A stretch of DNA of 64,000 bases from the NCBI GenBank assembly GCA_017592665.1, contig JAGFNW010000003.1:1-64000 (forward strand). The letters are read 5' to 3'. Within the stretch, counting starts at the first letter, position 1, and every line of letters starts with the position of its first letter. Below the pieces are notes generated by a model. The model saw nothing but the letters and a program-made list of their open reading frames with translations. It searched no databases and was not told the DNA's origin. This DNA is from Streptosporangiaceae bacterium NEAU-GS5. GTDB lineage: Bacteria; Actinomycetota; Actinomycetes; Streptosporangiales; Streptosporangiaceae. The position numbers and the translations under genes are program-made. Positions 41,054-54,562 of the stretch are shown in pieces.

Positions 41054-42277
41054 TTACCCGGCCGTTCGGGCAGGGAGCACGGCGCGCAGGTTCCTGATGG
41101 CCGGGGTCGCGAGCAGCACCACGATGCCGGCGAGCCCGACACCGAAGCCGAAGAGCACCACGTTCTCGGCGCCCAGCCGCGCGGCCACCGGCCCCGCGAG
41201 CGCCTGCCCGATCGGGATGCTCAGCACCGATCCGGCCACCTCGTACGCCGTGACCCGGTTGAGCACGTCGGGTCTGACCTGGGTCTGCACACTCGTGGCC
41301 CACATCACCGACCAGAACGCCCAGGCGGCGCCGGCCAGCACCATGGCCGAGATCAACCAGGGCAGCGGCAGCCGCAGCGCGATCACCAGCGGCATCCCCA
41401 TGAAGCCGGTCATCGCGACGGCCCCGGCGGCCAGGGGGCGGCGCGGCCGGTACGCCATGGCGATCACGCCGCCCACGATGCTGCCGAGGCCCTCCGCCGC
41501 CATCCCCCAGGCGTACGCGGCCTCACCCAGGTTGTCGCTGATGATCTCGGCGCCCAGCGGCCACGAGGGGCCGAACAGCAGCACGCCGTACACGGACCAG
41601 ACCAGGATGACCCCCCACATCCAGGTCCGGGAGCGGAACTCGTGCCATCCCGTGCGCAGGTCGCTCAGCATGGACGAACTCGGCATCGGTATCGGGCGGA
41701 CGTGGAGCAGCAGCAGAGAAAGCGCGCTCACCGCGAACGTGGCGGCGTTGACCGCATAGACCACGCCGGGCCCGCCGAGCAGGTAGATGGGCCCGGCCGC
41801 GGCCGGCCCGACCAGGCGGGCGATGGCGTCGGCGACGCGCAGCGTGGCGTTGGCCCGCTGCGGGTCGCGTGCCAGCTGCGGGACCATGCTGTTGACGCCC
41901 GGCTGAAACAGGGCCGCGGCCGCGCCGCTGAGCGCCGACATCACGATCAGCAGCCAGAGCGCCGGCCGCCCGGCGAAGAACGCCGCCGCGACGACCGCCT
42001 GGGTCCCCACCCGGAGGACGTCCGCGGCGATCATCATGCGCCGCGCCGTGAACCAGTCCGCCAGCACCCCACCGAACAGGACGAGCCCACCGAAGCAGGC
42101 CATCCACGCGGCGAGCACGATGCCCGCGCCGGTGGCCCCGTACAGCTTGAGCACGCCGAGCGTGACCGCCACCGGCAGCATGGCGTCGCCGAACAGGGCC
42201 ACGGCGCGGCCCACGAAGTAGAGGCTGAAATCGCGGGTCCAAAGGGACGTCGTGGCGCGTTGCGCGGTTTGCGGCAC
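41054..42277 (-). CDS. MFS transporter
   Basis: A 407-residue protein with about twelve hydrophobic segments and the MFS loop ADWFTARRMMIAADVLRVG between helices 2 and 3. It resembles MFS_3-type proteins annotated as drug or enterobactin exporters. The start is a GTG at 42277. It lies behind the MacB-type set on the same strand with a short gap, so a joint export role is possible but unproven. Substrate unknown. Confidence 0.85.
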   Translation of the reverse strand: MPQTAQRATTSLWTRDFSLYFVGRAVALFGDAMLPVAVTLGVLKLYGATGAGIVLAAWMACFGGLVLFGGVLADWFTARRMMIAADVLRVGTQAVVAAAFFAGRPALWLLIVMSALSGAAAALFQPGVNSMVPQLARDPQRANATLRVADAIARLVGPAAAGPIYLLGGPGVVYAVNAATFAVSALSLLLLHVRPIPMPSSSMLSDLRTGWHEFRSRTWMWGVILVWSVYGVLLFGPSWPLGAEIISDNLGEAAYAWGMAAEGLGSIVGGVIAMAYRPRRPLAAGAVAMTGFMGMPLVIALRLPLPWLISAMVLAGAAWAFWSVMWATSVQTQVRPDVLNRVTAYEVAGSVLSIPIGQALAGPVAARLGAENVVLFGFGVGLAGIVVLLATPAIRNLRAVLPARTAG

Positions 42278-42319
42278 GATGCAGCATCATGCCGTCAAAA
42301 CGGAAACTTTCCTAATTAA

Positions 42320-42955
42320 TTAAAGGACGCCCGATTCGATGGCGGCCTTCAGACCAGCCTGTGTCTGCTGGTGGGACGAGACGCCGTTGGTGACCGTGTA
42401 GTCGATGAGGGCGATGCTCGCCTCGAACGTGAGGTGCTCGGTGACGCGCGTCACACCGCCGCCGAGGTCGTCGAAGACGATCTTCTGGTGGGTGACCACG
42501 TTGGGCAGCGTCCAGCTGTCGGTCTCGTAGTAGTACTCGTTGAGGTGGATGCGCTGCTGCGCGTGGGTCTTGTCGCTCGTGACGATGCCGACGATCGGGA
42601 GGGGGATGTCCTCGATCGCGGTCAGGTTGTTGGTCCGCACCCCGTTGGCGACCGTGACCTGGTGGTAGACGTTTCGTACGAGGAACGCCGCGCGGCCGAT
42701 GTGGTTGTCGAAGTTGGAGTAGGCGTCGAAGACGTGCTGGCGGGGGGAGTTGATGTCGACCGAGATGTCCTGGCTGCGGGTGGCGCGACCGGTGATCGGC
42801 AGCGGGTTGGTCAGGACTTGGTAGAACTTGTAGAAGTCCCAGGCGAGCTGCCATTCGGCGGCGAGCTGGGCGTCGGTCTCCGGGACGTCGGCCCGGGCCG
42901 GGCTGGGGAGAGCGATCAGTGCGATGAGCGGAACCAGTAACAGGAGCTTTTTCAC
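42320..42955 (-). CDS. secreted SRPBCC-like protein
   Basis: A 211-residue protein with a signal peptide (KKLLLLVPLIALIALPSPARA, about 1-22). The mature part reads like a START/SRPBCC lipid-binding fold: SQDISVDINSPRQHVFDAYSNFDNHIGRAAFL at about 60-92 and a C-terminal helix after FEASIALIDYTVTNG. Export of such a domain is unusual in bacteria. The GTG start at 42955 has GAGGA upstream. No ligand or partner is evident, and the fold call is tentative. Confidence 0.6.
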   Translation of the reverse strand: MKKLLLLVPLIALIALPSPARADVPETDAQLAAEWQLAWDFYKFYQVLTNPLPITGRATRSQDISVDINSPRQHVFDAYSNFDNHIGRAAFLVRNVYHQVTVANGVRTNNLTAIEDIPLPIVGIVTSDKTHAQQRIHLNEYYYETDSWTLPNVVTHQKIVFDDLGGGVTRVTEHLTFEASIALIDYTVTNGVSSHQQTQAGLKAAIESGVL

Positions 42956-43033
42956 GTGGTCCTCGTGATGGTGCGTAGGGAACGTGCCGTCGGATAGTAG
43001 CCCGGCACGCTCCCGAATAGCCCCTTTGTGACC

Positions 43034-43828
43034 CTAACCGGACGCCAGCTGGCGCGACCGGTCTCTGGCCGCCTCGATCGCGTCGAGGAACGCCGCCCTC
43101 ACCTTGTGCCGCTCCAGCTCGGCGATGGCCGAGATGGTGGTGCCGCCCGGCGAGGTGACCGCCTCGCGGAGGATGACCGGGTGCTCGCCCGAGTCGCGCA
43201 GCATGATGGCCGCGCCCACGATCGACTGGGTCACCATGTCGAGGGCCGCCGCGCGCGGCATGCCGAGCAGGATGCCGGCGTCGACCATCGCCTCGACCAG
43301 GTAGAAGAAATAGGCCGGGCCGCTGCCGGAGAGCGCGGTCGCGGCGTCCTGCTGGGACTCGGGGATGCGCAGCACCTTGCCGACCGGGCGGAGCAGATCC
43401 TCGGCGTGGCGCAGGTGCTCCTCGGCCGCGTACGCGCCGGCGGAGATCACGCTCATCGCCTCGTCGACCAGGACCGGCGTGTTGGACATGACCCGGACGA
43501 CCGGCGTCTCCTCGCCCAGCCGTGACTCCACGAACGCCGTCGTGATGCCCGCCGCCACGGTGATGACCAGCCGCCCGGACGGGACGTGCGGCGCGATCTC
43601 GGCCAGCAGGGCGGCCATGTCCTGCGGCTTGACCGCGAGGACCAGCGTGTCGGCCGACTTGGCGGCCTCGGCGTTGGTCATCACCTGCACGCCGTAGCGG
43701 TCGCGGAGCACGTCGGCGCGCTCGGCGCGGCGCGCGGTGGCCACGATCTCGCTGGGGGCGCGGCCGGCGCGCAGCAGGCCGGACAGCAGCGCCTCGCCCA
43801 TCTTGCCGGTGCCGAGAATGGCAATCAT
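43034..43828 (-). CDS. proC: pyrroline-5-carboxylate reductase
   Basis: A 264-residue enzyme making proline from pyrroline-5-carboxylate with NAD(P)H. The Rossmann motif is MIAILGTGKMGEALLSGLL, AVKPQDM follows, and the C-terminal signature ILREAVTSPGGTTISAIAELE is intact. The ATG at 43828 gives the standard N-terminus. It lies next to the proline dehydrogenase gene on the same strand, which catalyses the reverse flow, with a 14-bp repeat array between. Confidence 0.96.
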   Translation of the reverse strand: MIAILGTGKMGEALLSGLLRAGRAPSEIVATARRAERADVLRDRYGVQVMTNAEAAKSADTLVLAVKPQDMAALLAEIAPHVPSGRLVITVAAGITTAFVESRLGEETPVVRVMSNTPVLVDEAMSVISAGAYAAEEHLRHAEDLLRPVGKVLRIPESQQDAATALSGSGPAYFFYLVEAMVDAGILLGMPRAAALDMVTQSIVGAAIMLRDSGEHPVILREAVTSPGGTTISAIAELERHKVRAAFLDAIEAARDRSRQLASG

Positions 43829-43851
43829 GCGGCCGAGCCTACTCAGTGCCG

Positions 43852-43918
43852 CGTGATCCCCGCCTCGTGATCCCCGCCTCGTGATCACTGCCGCGTGATC
43901 ACTGCCGCGTGATCAGGG
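43852..43918. repeat. 14-bp tandem repeat array between proC and proline dehydrogenase
   Basis: Two copies of CGTGATCCCCGCCT (43852, 43866), two of CGTGATCACTGCCG (43880, 43894) and a partial CGTGATCAGGG (43908) stand head to tail. The array runs into the last codons and stop of the proline dehydrogenase gene. The core CGTGATCA resembles the TGATCA words of the repeats at 39.5 kb. Confidence 0.85.
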
Positions 43919-44804
43919 ACCGGCCGAGGACCGCGAGGTTGGCCGGGCGTTCGGCCAGCCGCCGGACGAGATAGCCATACCAGTCGTCGCCGTAGGGGAC
44001 GTAGACGCGGACCAGCTGGCCGAGCGCGACCAGACGGCGCTGCTCGGCCGATCGCACGCCGTAGAGCATCTGGAACTCGAAGCTGCCCGGCTCGCGCTCG
44101 TTGAGCACGGCGAGCGCCGAGGCGATCTCGATGAGCCGCGGGTCGTGCGTGGCGATCATCGGATAGCCGTGCCCGCTCATCAGCAGTCGCAGGCACCGGG
44201 CGAACGACCGGTCGACGTCGCGCGCCGTGGTGAAGGCCGCGTCGCCGGGGGCGTCGTAGGCGCCCTTGCAGAGCCGCACGCGCCCGGCCGACAGAGCGCG
44301 GCAGTAGTCCTCGGCGCCGCGCAGATAAGCCTGGACGACGGCCCCGACGTCGGGGAACTCCTCGCGGAGGGAGCCGTGGATCACGAGCGTGGGCTCCACG
44401 GCCGGGTGATCCTCCATGTCGAGGGTGACCGTCGCGCCCACGTCGGCGGCGGCCGAGCAGATCTTGGCGGCGTTGTCGCGGGCCAGCCCGTGATCCAGGT
44501 GGAGCCCGATCGCCGACAGCTTGACCGACAGGTCGGCGCCCTTGGCCAGCCCGCCGAGCCGGTCGAGGAGCGTCAGATAAGCGTCGGTGCCGCGCGCGGC
44601 CTGGCCCGGCTCGACGACCCCTTCGCCGAGGTGGTCGATGGTCACCCGCAGCCCCTGGCCGGCCAGGCGCCGGACGACGCGCACCGCGTCGTCGGCGGAT
44701 TCGCCGGCGACGAAGCGCCCGACCAGCCCGCTGAGCCGGGCGTGTTTGACGACCCGCTCGGCTTGTGGGCTGCGGGACGCGGCAAGCAAGATCTGGCGTA
44801 GCAC
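43899..44804 (-). CDS. proline dehydrogenase
   Basis: A 301-residue FAD enzyme of the monofunctional PRODH type, oxidising proline to pyrroline-5-carboxylate. Visible are the TIM-barrel blocks DLSVKLSAIGLHLDHG, VTLDMEDHPAVE, VRLCKGAYDAPG, MIATHDPRLIE and FEFQMLYGVR, and the C-terminal VYVPYGDDWYGYLVRRLAERP. The GTG at 44804 is the start. Its final codons are part of a 14-bp repeat array, which may have altered the C-terminal residues (SLITRQ). Confidence 0.92.
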   Translation of the reverse strand: MLRQILLAASRSPQAERVVKHARLSGLVGRFVAGESADDAVRVVRRLAGQGLRVTIDHLGEGVVEPGQAARGTDAYLTLLDRLGGLAKGADLSVKLSAIGLHLDHGLARDNAAKICSAAADVGATVTLDMEDHPAVEPTLVIHGSLREEFPDVGAVVQAYLRGAEDYCRALSAGRVRLCKGAYDAPGDAAFTTARDVDRSFARCLRLLMSGHGYPMIATHDPRLIEIASALAVLNEREPGSFEFQMLYGVRSAEQRRLVALGQLVRVYVPYGDDWYGYLVRRLAERPANLAVLGRSLITRQ

Positions 44805-44835
44805 TGGGCCTCCCGCAGCCCAGATTACGCTCCGG

Positions 44836-45570
44836 CTACGGCGTTCGCCTGCGCAACGTGGCCGCGCCGAGAATCAGTGCCAGCAGCGCCGACCCGCCGA
44901 CCACCACGATGTCGCGCCAGAACTCCCCGCCGATGTCCGCGCCGAGCGCCGCGTCCTTCATGGCCTCGATGGCGTACGACATGGGCAGCACGTTGGAGAT
45001 CCATTCGAGCACGGTGGCCATCTGGTCGCGCGGCACGAGGATTCCGCCCAGCAGGATCTGCGGCAGCATGACGATCGGCATGAACTGCACGGCCTGGAAC
45101 TCACTGCGCGCGAACGCGCTGCAGAACAGCCCGAGCGCGGTGCCGAGCAGGGCGTTCAGCAGGGCCACCACGACCAGCGGCCAGAGGTCGCCGCGCAGGT
45201 CGAGCCCGAGCCAGGTGAGCGAGACGGTCAGCGCGAGCGTCACCTGCAACACGGCCATCACGCCGAAGGCGATGCCGTAGCCGAGCAGCAGGTCGAGCTT
45301 GCCGAGCGGCGAGGCCATGAGCCGCTCCAGCGTGCCGGAGGTGCGCTCGCGCAGCGTGCCGATCGAGGTCACCAGGAACATGACGAGGAACGGGAACACG
45401 CAGAGCAGCACGGGCGCCCACGCGTCGAACGAGGGCTGGTCGTCCATGACGTAGTAGAGCAGGACGATCACCAGCGTGGGCACCAGCACCATGAGGGCGA
45501 CCGTGCGGTGGTCGTGCCGCAGCTGGGTGAGGATTCGCCGGGCCGTGGCCAGCGTGATCGCGGGGTTCAT
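44836..45570 (-). CDS. ABC-2 type transporter permease
   Basis: A 244-residue membrane protein with six helices and the ABC-2 loop SIGTLRERTSGTLERLMASPLGKLDLLLGYG. It exports drugs, lipids or polymers with its paired ATPase. It resembles NodJ/DrrB-type permeases. The ATG at 45570 overlaps the ATPase gene stop (ATGA), so they are co-translated. Confidence 0.92.
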   Translation of the reverse strand: MNPAITLATARRILTQLRHDHRTVALMVLVPTLVIVLLYYVMDDQPSFDAWAPVLLCVFPFLVMFLVTSIGTLRERTSGTLERLMASPLGKLDLLLGYGIAFGVMAVLQVTLALTVSLTWLGLDLRGDLWPLVVVALLNALLGTALGLFCSAFARSEFQAVQFMPIVMLPQILLGGILVPRDQMATVLEWISNVLPMSYAIEAMKDAALGADIGGEFWRDIVVVGGSALLALILGAATLRRRTP

Positions 45571-46307
45571 GCCACCGCCCTTTCTTCGATGACCCGGAGG
45601 AAGGCCTCTTCCAGGTCGGTGGTGCGGGTGCGCGTGCGAAGGGCGTCGGGGCTGTCGTCGGCGATGATGTCGCCGTCGCGGATCATGATGAGCCGCTGGC
45701 ACCGGGCCGCCTCGTCCATCACGTGGCTGCTGACCATGAGCGTGACGCCGCGGTCCGCGAGCCCCTGGAACAGCTCCCACAGCTCCTTGCGCAGCACCGG
45801 GTCGAGCCCGACCGTGGGCTCGTCGAGGACCAGCAGCTCGGGGCTGCCGAGCAGGGAGACGGCCAGGCTCGCGCGGGTGAGCTGGCCGCCCGACAGCGTG
45901 CTGCCGAGCTGGTCGCGGGCGCCGGCGAGGCCGACCTCGTCGAGGACGCGTGCGATGTCGCCCTTGGGCGCCTTGAGCACGGCCGCGAAATAGCGCAGAT
46001 TCTCGGTCACGGTCAGATCCCGGTAGATGGCCGGGTTCTGGGTCGAGTAACCGATCCGGCGGCGGAGGCCGGGGCTGCCGGCCGGCTCGCCGAGGACGGT
46101 CACCTCGCCGCGCTCGACGATCTGGACGCCGACGATGGAGCGGATCAGCGTGGTCTTGCCGCATCCGCTCGGCCCGAGCAGGCCGGTGATCTGGCCTTTC
46201 GGCACATCGAACGTGAGGCCGTGCAGCACCTCGCGCCCGCCGCGCGACACCCGCAGATCCCGTACGGCGACCGCCGCGATCTCGGATGGTGGAGCGAAAC
46301 TCATCAT
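45567..46307 (-). CDS. ABC transporter ATP-binding protein (ABC-2 exporter)
   Basis: A 246-residue DrrA-like ATPase with Walker A GPSGCGKTT, Q-loop YSTQNPAIY, signature TLSGGQLTRASLAVSL, Walker B LLVLDEPTVGLD and the H-loop SSHVMDE. Adjacent ATG codons at 46307 and 46304 are both possible starts. It powers the downstream ABC-2 permease. Confidence 0.93.
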   Translation of the reverse strand: MMSFAPPSEIAAVAVRDLRVSRGGREVLHGLTFDVPKGQITGLLGPSGCGKTTLIRSIVGVQIVERGEVTVLGEPAGSPGLRRRIGYSTQNPAIYRDLTVTENLRYFAAVLKAPKGDIARVLDEVGLAGARDQLGSTLSGGQLTRASLAVSLLGSPELLVLDEPTVGLDPVLRKELWELFQGLADRGVTLMVSSHVMDEAARCQRLIMIRDGDIIADDSPDALRTRTRTTDLEEAFLRVIEERAVA

Positions 46308-46384
46308 GCGTTGAAATTAAGGCCAATCCATACCGACGTCAACGGGTTAATGAACCTGAAATGGGGTTCGGTCGTCGAAGTGGT

Positions 46385-46834
46385 ATGCGCACGATATGGA
46401 TGCTGGCGATCACGTTCCTGCTGGTCGCGTGCGGCTCGGAGAGCGGTTCTCCGTCCGCGGCGACGCCGGCGGACCCTGATCAGCCGGTCAGCGTACCGGC
46501 CAGTTCTGGTCCGGCCCCGGGCGTGGGCGGGCCGTCTCCGGTGACGCCGATAGGCCAGACCCTCGATCCGCACAAGGTGGCGTGGACCAAGGTCACCCCG
46601 TCGGGCGACGGCCACACGCTCACGGTGGTGTGGTGGTCGGGGGTGGAGCCCTGCTACGCGCTCGACCGCGTCGAGGCGCACGAGACGGACGACGCCGTCA
46701 CGGTGACCGTGTACGAAGGGCGGGACAAGACCCAGCCCGACGCGGCGTGCATCGAGATCGCGGTGGAGAAGTCCACGGAGGTCCCGCTGAAGAAGCCGCT
46801 CGACGGCCGCAAGGTCGTAGACGGCGCGCGTTGA
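46385..46834 (+). CDS. small lipoprotein, paralogue of the next gene
   Basis: A 149-residue protein with a lipobox (TFLLVACGS, Cys at 16), a Pro/Ser/Ala linker (about 17-58), and a C-terminal domain with VVWWSGVEPCYALDRVE, VTVTVYEG, ACIEIAVEK and PLDGRKVVDGAR. The two Cys (PC and AC) probably form a disulfide. The same domain forms the gene at 47014-47409. Family name not recognised; it resembles small secreted actinobacterial domains with no known role. The ribosome site is weak. Confidence 0.75.
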   Translation: MRTIWMLAITFLLVACGSESGSPSAATPADPDQPVSVPASSGPAPGVGGPSPVTPIGQTLDPHKVAWTKVTPSGDGHTLTVVWWSGVEPCYALDRVEAHETDDAVTVTVYEGRDKTQPDAACIEIAVEKSTEVPLKKPLDGRKVVDGAR

Positions 46835-46851
46835 GCCGGGGTTTACCTCAT

Positions 46852-46904
46852 GTCCTCAATCGGCCACATCTGGTCGATGCCCTGACATTTCAAGATTTGA
46901 GGAC
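46852..46904. repeat. 8-bp inverted repeat downstream of the lipoprotein gene
   Basis: GTCCTCAA (46852-46859) and TTGAGGAC (46897-46904) are perfect inverted arms separated by 37 bp. They precede a stronger hairpin at 46923-46957. An operator or part of a terminator region are both possible. Confidence 0.45.
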
Positions 46905-46922
46905 GAAGATCTGAATCCGGTC

Positions 46923-46957
46923 CCCCGGTGCGCGCGACCATCCCGTCCGCACCGGGG
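46923..46957 (+). terminator. GC-rich hairpin, likely terminator
   Basis: CCCCGGTGCG (46923-46932) and CGCACCGGGG (46948-46957) form a perfect 10-bp stem with a 15-nt loop, 89 bp after the lipoprotein stop and 57 bp before the paralogue's start. No T tract follows, as is common in high-GC actinomycetes. Confidence 0.6.
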
Positions 46958-47013
46958 CGAGACCATATCCGCCTATCCGTGAACCTGGCCGCAGAACGCG
47001 TCGTCCAACGGGT

Positions 47014-47409
47014 ATGCGACGTTTTGCAGCGGCTCTGCTCACGATCCCCTTGCTCGTCGCGGGGACGGTTCCCGCCCACGCGTCCGATCTCGGATCGGCC
47101 AAGCCCACCCCGGTCAAGCCCGAAGGCCACACCTTCCACCCGCACAAGACGCGGTGGCAGACCGCGACGCCGATCAAACACGGCCGATACCTGCGCATCA
47201 CCTGGTGGTCCGGCGTGGCCCCGTGTACGGTCGTCGACCACATCAAGGTGCGGGAAAGCAGGAAGACGGTCACGGTCACCCTCTACGAGGGCGCCCGGAG
47301 CGGCTCCCGCGGCGTCATGTGCGTCGCGATCGCGGTCAAGAAGGTCGCAACGATCAAGCTGCCGCATCCCCTCGGCCACCGCAAAATCGTGGACGGAGCC
47401 AGGAACTAA
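47014..47409 (+). CDS. small secreted protein, paralogue of the upstream lipoprotein
   Basis: A 131-residue protein with a Sec signal peptide (FAAALLTIPLLVAGTVPAHA, about 4-23) and no lipobox. The mature domain shares with the preceding gene ITWWSGVAPCTVVDHIKV, VTVTLYEG, CVAIAVKK and PLGHRKIVDGARN, including both Cys. The pair thus gives one membrane-anchored and one released form of the same domain. It ends 108 bp before dnaK and its 3' region is followed at once by the dnaK HAIR site. Confidence 0.75.
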   Translation: MRRFAAALLTIPLLVAGTVPAHASDLGSAKPTPVKPEGHTFHPHKTRWQTATPIKHGRYLRITWWSGVAPCTVVDHIKVRESRKTVTVTLYEGARSGSRGVMCVAIAVKKVATIKLPHPLGHRKIVDGARN

Positions 47410-50132
<2,723 letters not shown>

Positions 50133-50145
50133 GCGTCGCGCCGGC

Positions 50146-50177
50146 CCGCGTGGGCGCCCCGATCGGCGCCCACGCGG
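50146..50177 (+). terminator. strong 13-bp hairpin between grpE and dnaJ
   Basis: CCGCGTGGGCGCC (50146-50158) pairs perfectly with GGCGCCCACGCGG (50165-50177) around a 6-nt loop, 14 bp after the grpE stop and 68 bp before dnaJ. In the middle of an operon it could attenuate or process the transcript rather than end it. Confidence 0.6.
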
Positions 50178-50244
50178 CCGACCCGGCGAGAACGCACACA
50201 GAAACAGGACTACATCGGCCTTTGCGCACCGAAGGAAGCGATTG

Positions 50245-51420
50245 ATGAGCACCAAGGACTATCTGGAGAAGGACTACTACGGCGTCCTTGGTGTGTCCAA
50301 GACAGCGACCCCTGACGAGATCAAGAAGGCCTACCGCCAGCTCGCCAGGAAATATCACCCAGACGCCAACAAGGGCAACACCGAGACCGAGGAGAAGTTC
50401 AAGGAGGTCTCCGAGGCCTACGACGTGCTGTCCGACGCCAAGCGCCGCAAGGAGTACGACGAGGCGCGCACGCTGTTCGGGTCCGGCCTCGGCGGCTACC
50501 GCGCGCCCGGCGGCGCCGGCGGCGGTGGCTTCAACTTCGACTTCGGCGACCTGTTCGGCGGCACGCAGACCGGCGGGACCCGCGAGCGTGTGGGCGACTT
50601 CTTCGGCGGCATCTTCAACCCGGGCGCGCGCACCCGGCCGACCACCGCGCGGCCGCGCCGCGGCCAGGACATCGAGTCCGAGGTCACGATGTCGTTCTCG
50701 GAGGCCGTCGACGGCGCCACGGTGTCGCTCCGGCTGACCAGTTCGTCGGCCTGCGCAGCCTGCGCCGGCACGGGCGCCAAGGCAGGCACCACGCCGCGGG
50801 TCTGCCCCACCTGTGAGGGCACGGGCGCGGCCAGCCGCAATCTCGGCAACTTCGCCTTCTCCGAGCCGTGCCGCGACTGCAAGGGGCGCGGCCTGATCGT
50901 CGACGACCCGTGCCCCGTGTGCGAGGGCAGCGGCCGGGGCAAGAGCACCCGCACCATCCAGGCCCGCATCCCGGCCGGCGTCAACGACGGCAACAGGGTC
51001 AAGCTGAAGGGCAAGGGCGCGCCCGGCGAGAACGGCGGGCCGGCCGGCGACCTGTACATCTTGACCCACGTGAAGCCGCACGCCGTCTTCGGCCGGGCCG
51101 GCGACAATTTGACGATCACCGTCCCGGTGACGATCACCGAGGCCGCTCTCGGGGGCACGATCAAGGTGCCGACCCTCAAGGGCCTGCCGGTGACCGTGCG
51201 GATCGATGAGGGCACGCCCAACGGGCGGACGGCCAGGATCCGCGGCCGCGGTGTCACCCGGAAAGACGGCACCAAGGGCGACCTGCTGGTCACCTACCAG
51301 GTCGTGGTCCCCGAGCACCTCGACGACAAGGCACGCGCCGCGCTTGAGCAGTTCCGCGACGCCACGGAGGGCGGCAACGAGCTCCGCGAAGAATTGATCA
51401 AGCAGGCCAGAAGCGAGTAA
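50245..51420 (+). CDS. dnaJ: molecular chaperone DnaJ (Hsp40, type I)
   Basis: A 391-residue J protein: J domain at about 8-75 with YHPDANKG containing HPD, a Gly/Phe-rich linker, four zinc-finger CxxCxGxG-type motifs ([32 protein letters not shown]) and the C-terminal substrate domain. GAAGGAAG supports the ATG at 50245. It is the DnaJ1-type copy of the HspR operon. Confidence 0.97.
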   Translation: MSTKDYLEKDYYGVLGVSKTATPDEIKKAYRQLARKYHPDANKGNTETEEKFKEVSEAYDVLSDAKRRKEYDEARTLFGSGLGGYRAPGGAGGGGFNFDFGDLFGGTQTGGTRERVGDFFGGIFNPGARTRPTTARPRRGQDIESEVTMSFSEAVDGATVSLRLTSSSACAACAGTGAKAGTTPRVCPTCEGTGAASRNLGNFAFSEPCRDCKGRGLIVDDPCPVCEGSGRGKSTRTIQARIPAGVNDGNRVKLKGKGAPGENGGPAGDLYILTHVKPHAVFGRAGDNLTITVPVTITEAALGGTIKVPTLKGLPVTVRIDEGTPNGRTARIRGRGVTRKDGTKGDLLVTYQVVVPEHLDDKARAALEQFRDATEGGNELREELIKQARSE

Positions 51421-51424
51421 GCCT

Positions 51425-51772
51425 ATGGATGCCAACTTCTTCGACCTTTCCGACGAGACCCCGGTATATGTGATCTCGGTGGCCGCCCAGTTGTCCGGGC
51501 TGCACCCGCAAACGCTCCGCCAGTACGACCGGCTCGGGCTGGTCAGCCCGGGCCGTACGGCCGGCCGCGGCCGCCTCTACTCCACGCGCGACATCGTGCT
51601 GCTCCGCGAGGTGCAGCGGCTCTCCCAGCAGGAGGGCATCAACCTCGCCGGCATCAAGCGGATCCTCGAGCTGGAGAACGAGAATCTGCGCATCCGCAGC
51701 GAGATGGCCCGGCTCACGGCCGAGGTGGCCATGATGCGCGCTTTGATCCGCTACGAACTTCCACCTGCGTGA
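51425..51772 (+). CDS. hspR: heat shock repressor HspR (MerR family)
   Basis: A 115-residue MerR-type repressor. The HTH is at about 14-70 ([44 protein letters not shown]) and a C-terminal coiled coil mediates dimerisation. It binds HAIR sites, with DnaK as co-repressor, and two HAIR sites lie before this operon. It begins 5 bp after the dnaJ stop. Confidence 0.95.
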   Translation: MDANFFDLSDETPVYVISVAAQLSGLHPQTLRQYDRLGLVSPGRTAGRGRLYSTRDIVLLREVQRLSQQEGINLAGIKRILELENENLRIRSEMARLTAEVAMMRALIRYELPPA

Positions 51773-51794
51773 GCACTCGGGGGACAGACGGGAT

Positions 51795-54416
<2,622 letters not shown>

Positions 54417-54421
54417 CCGTT

Positions 54422-54459
54422 GCCCGGGTCCTTTGGTCATCCGGCGAAAGGATCCGGGC
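54422..54459 (+). terminator. hairpin after clpB
   Basis: GCCCGGGTCCTTT (54422-54434) pairs with AAAGGATCCGGGC (54447-54459), one mismatch in 13 bp, loop of 12 nt, starting 6 bp after the clpB stop. Likely terminator of the dnaK-clpB operon. Confidence 0.7.
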
Positions 54460-54562
54460 CGGTAAGGTCTTCGCCACCTTTACACAAGGGCGCCTCGACT
54501 CTGACCGCCTCTGACTACGTTCGGCGTTCGTCGGAACACCGTAGATAATCAGGGGGACGTGC

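Noticed and set aside
43852-43918. Possible CRISPR array
   Set aside because: Units are head to tail at 14 bp without spacers, and no cas gene is present.
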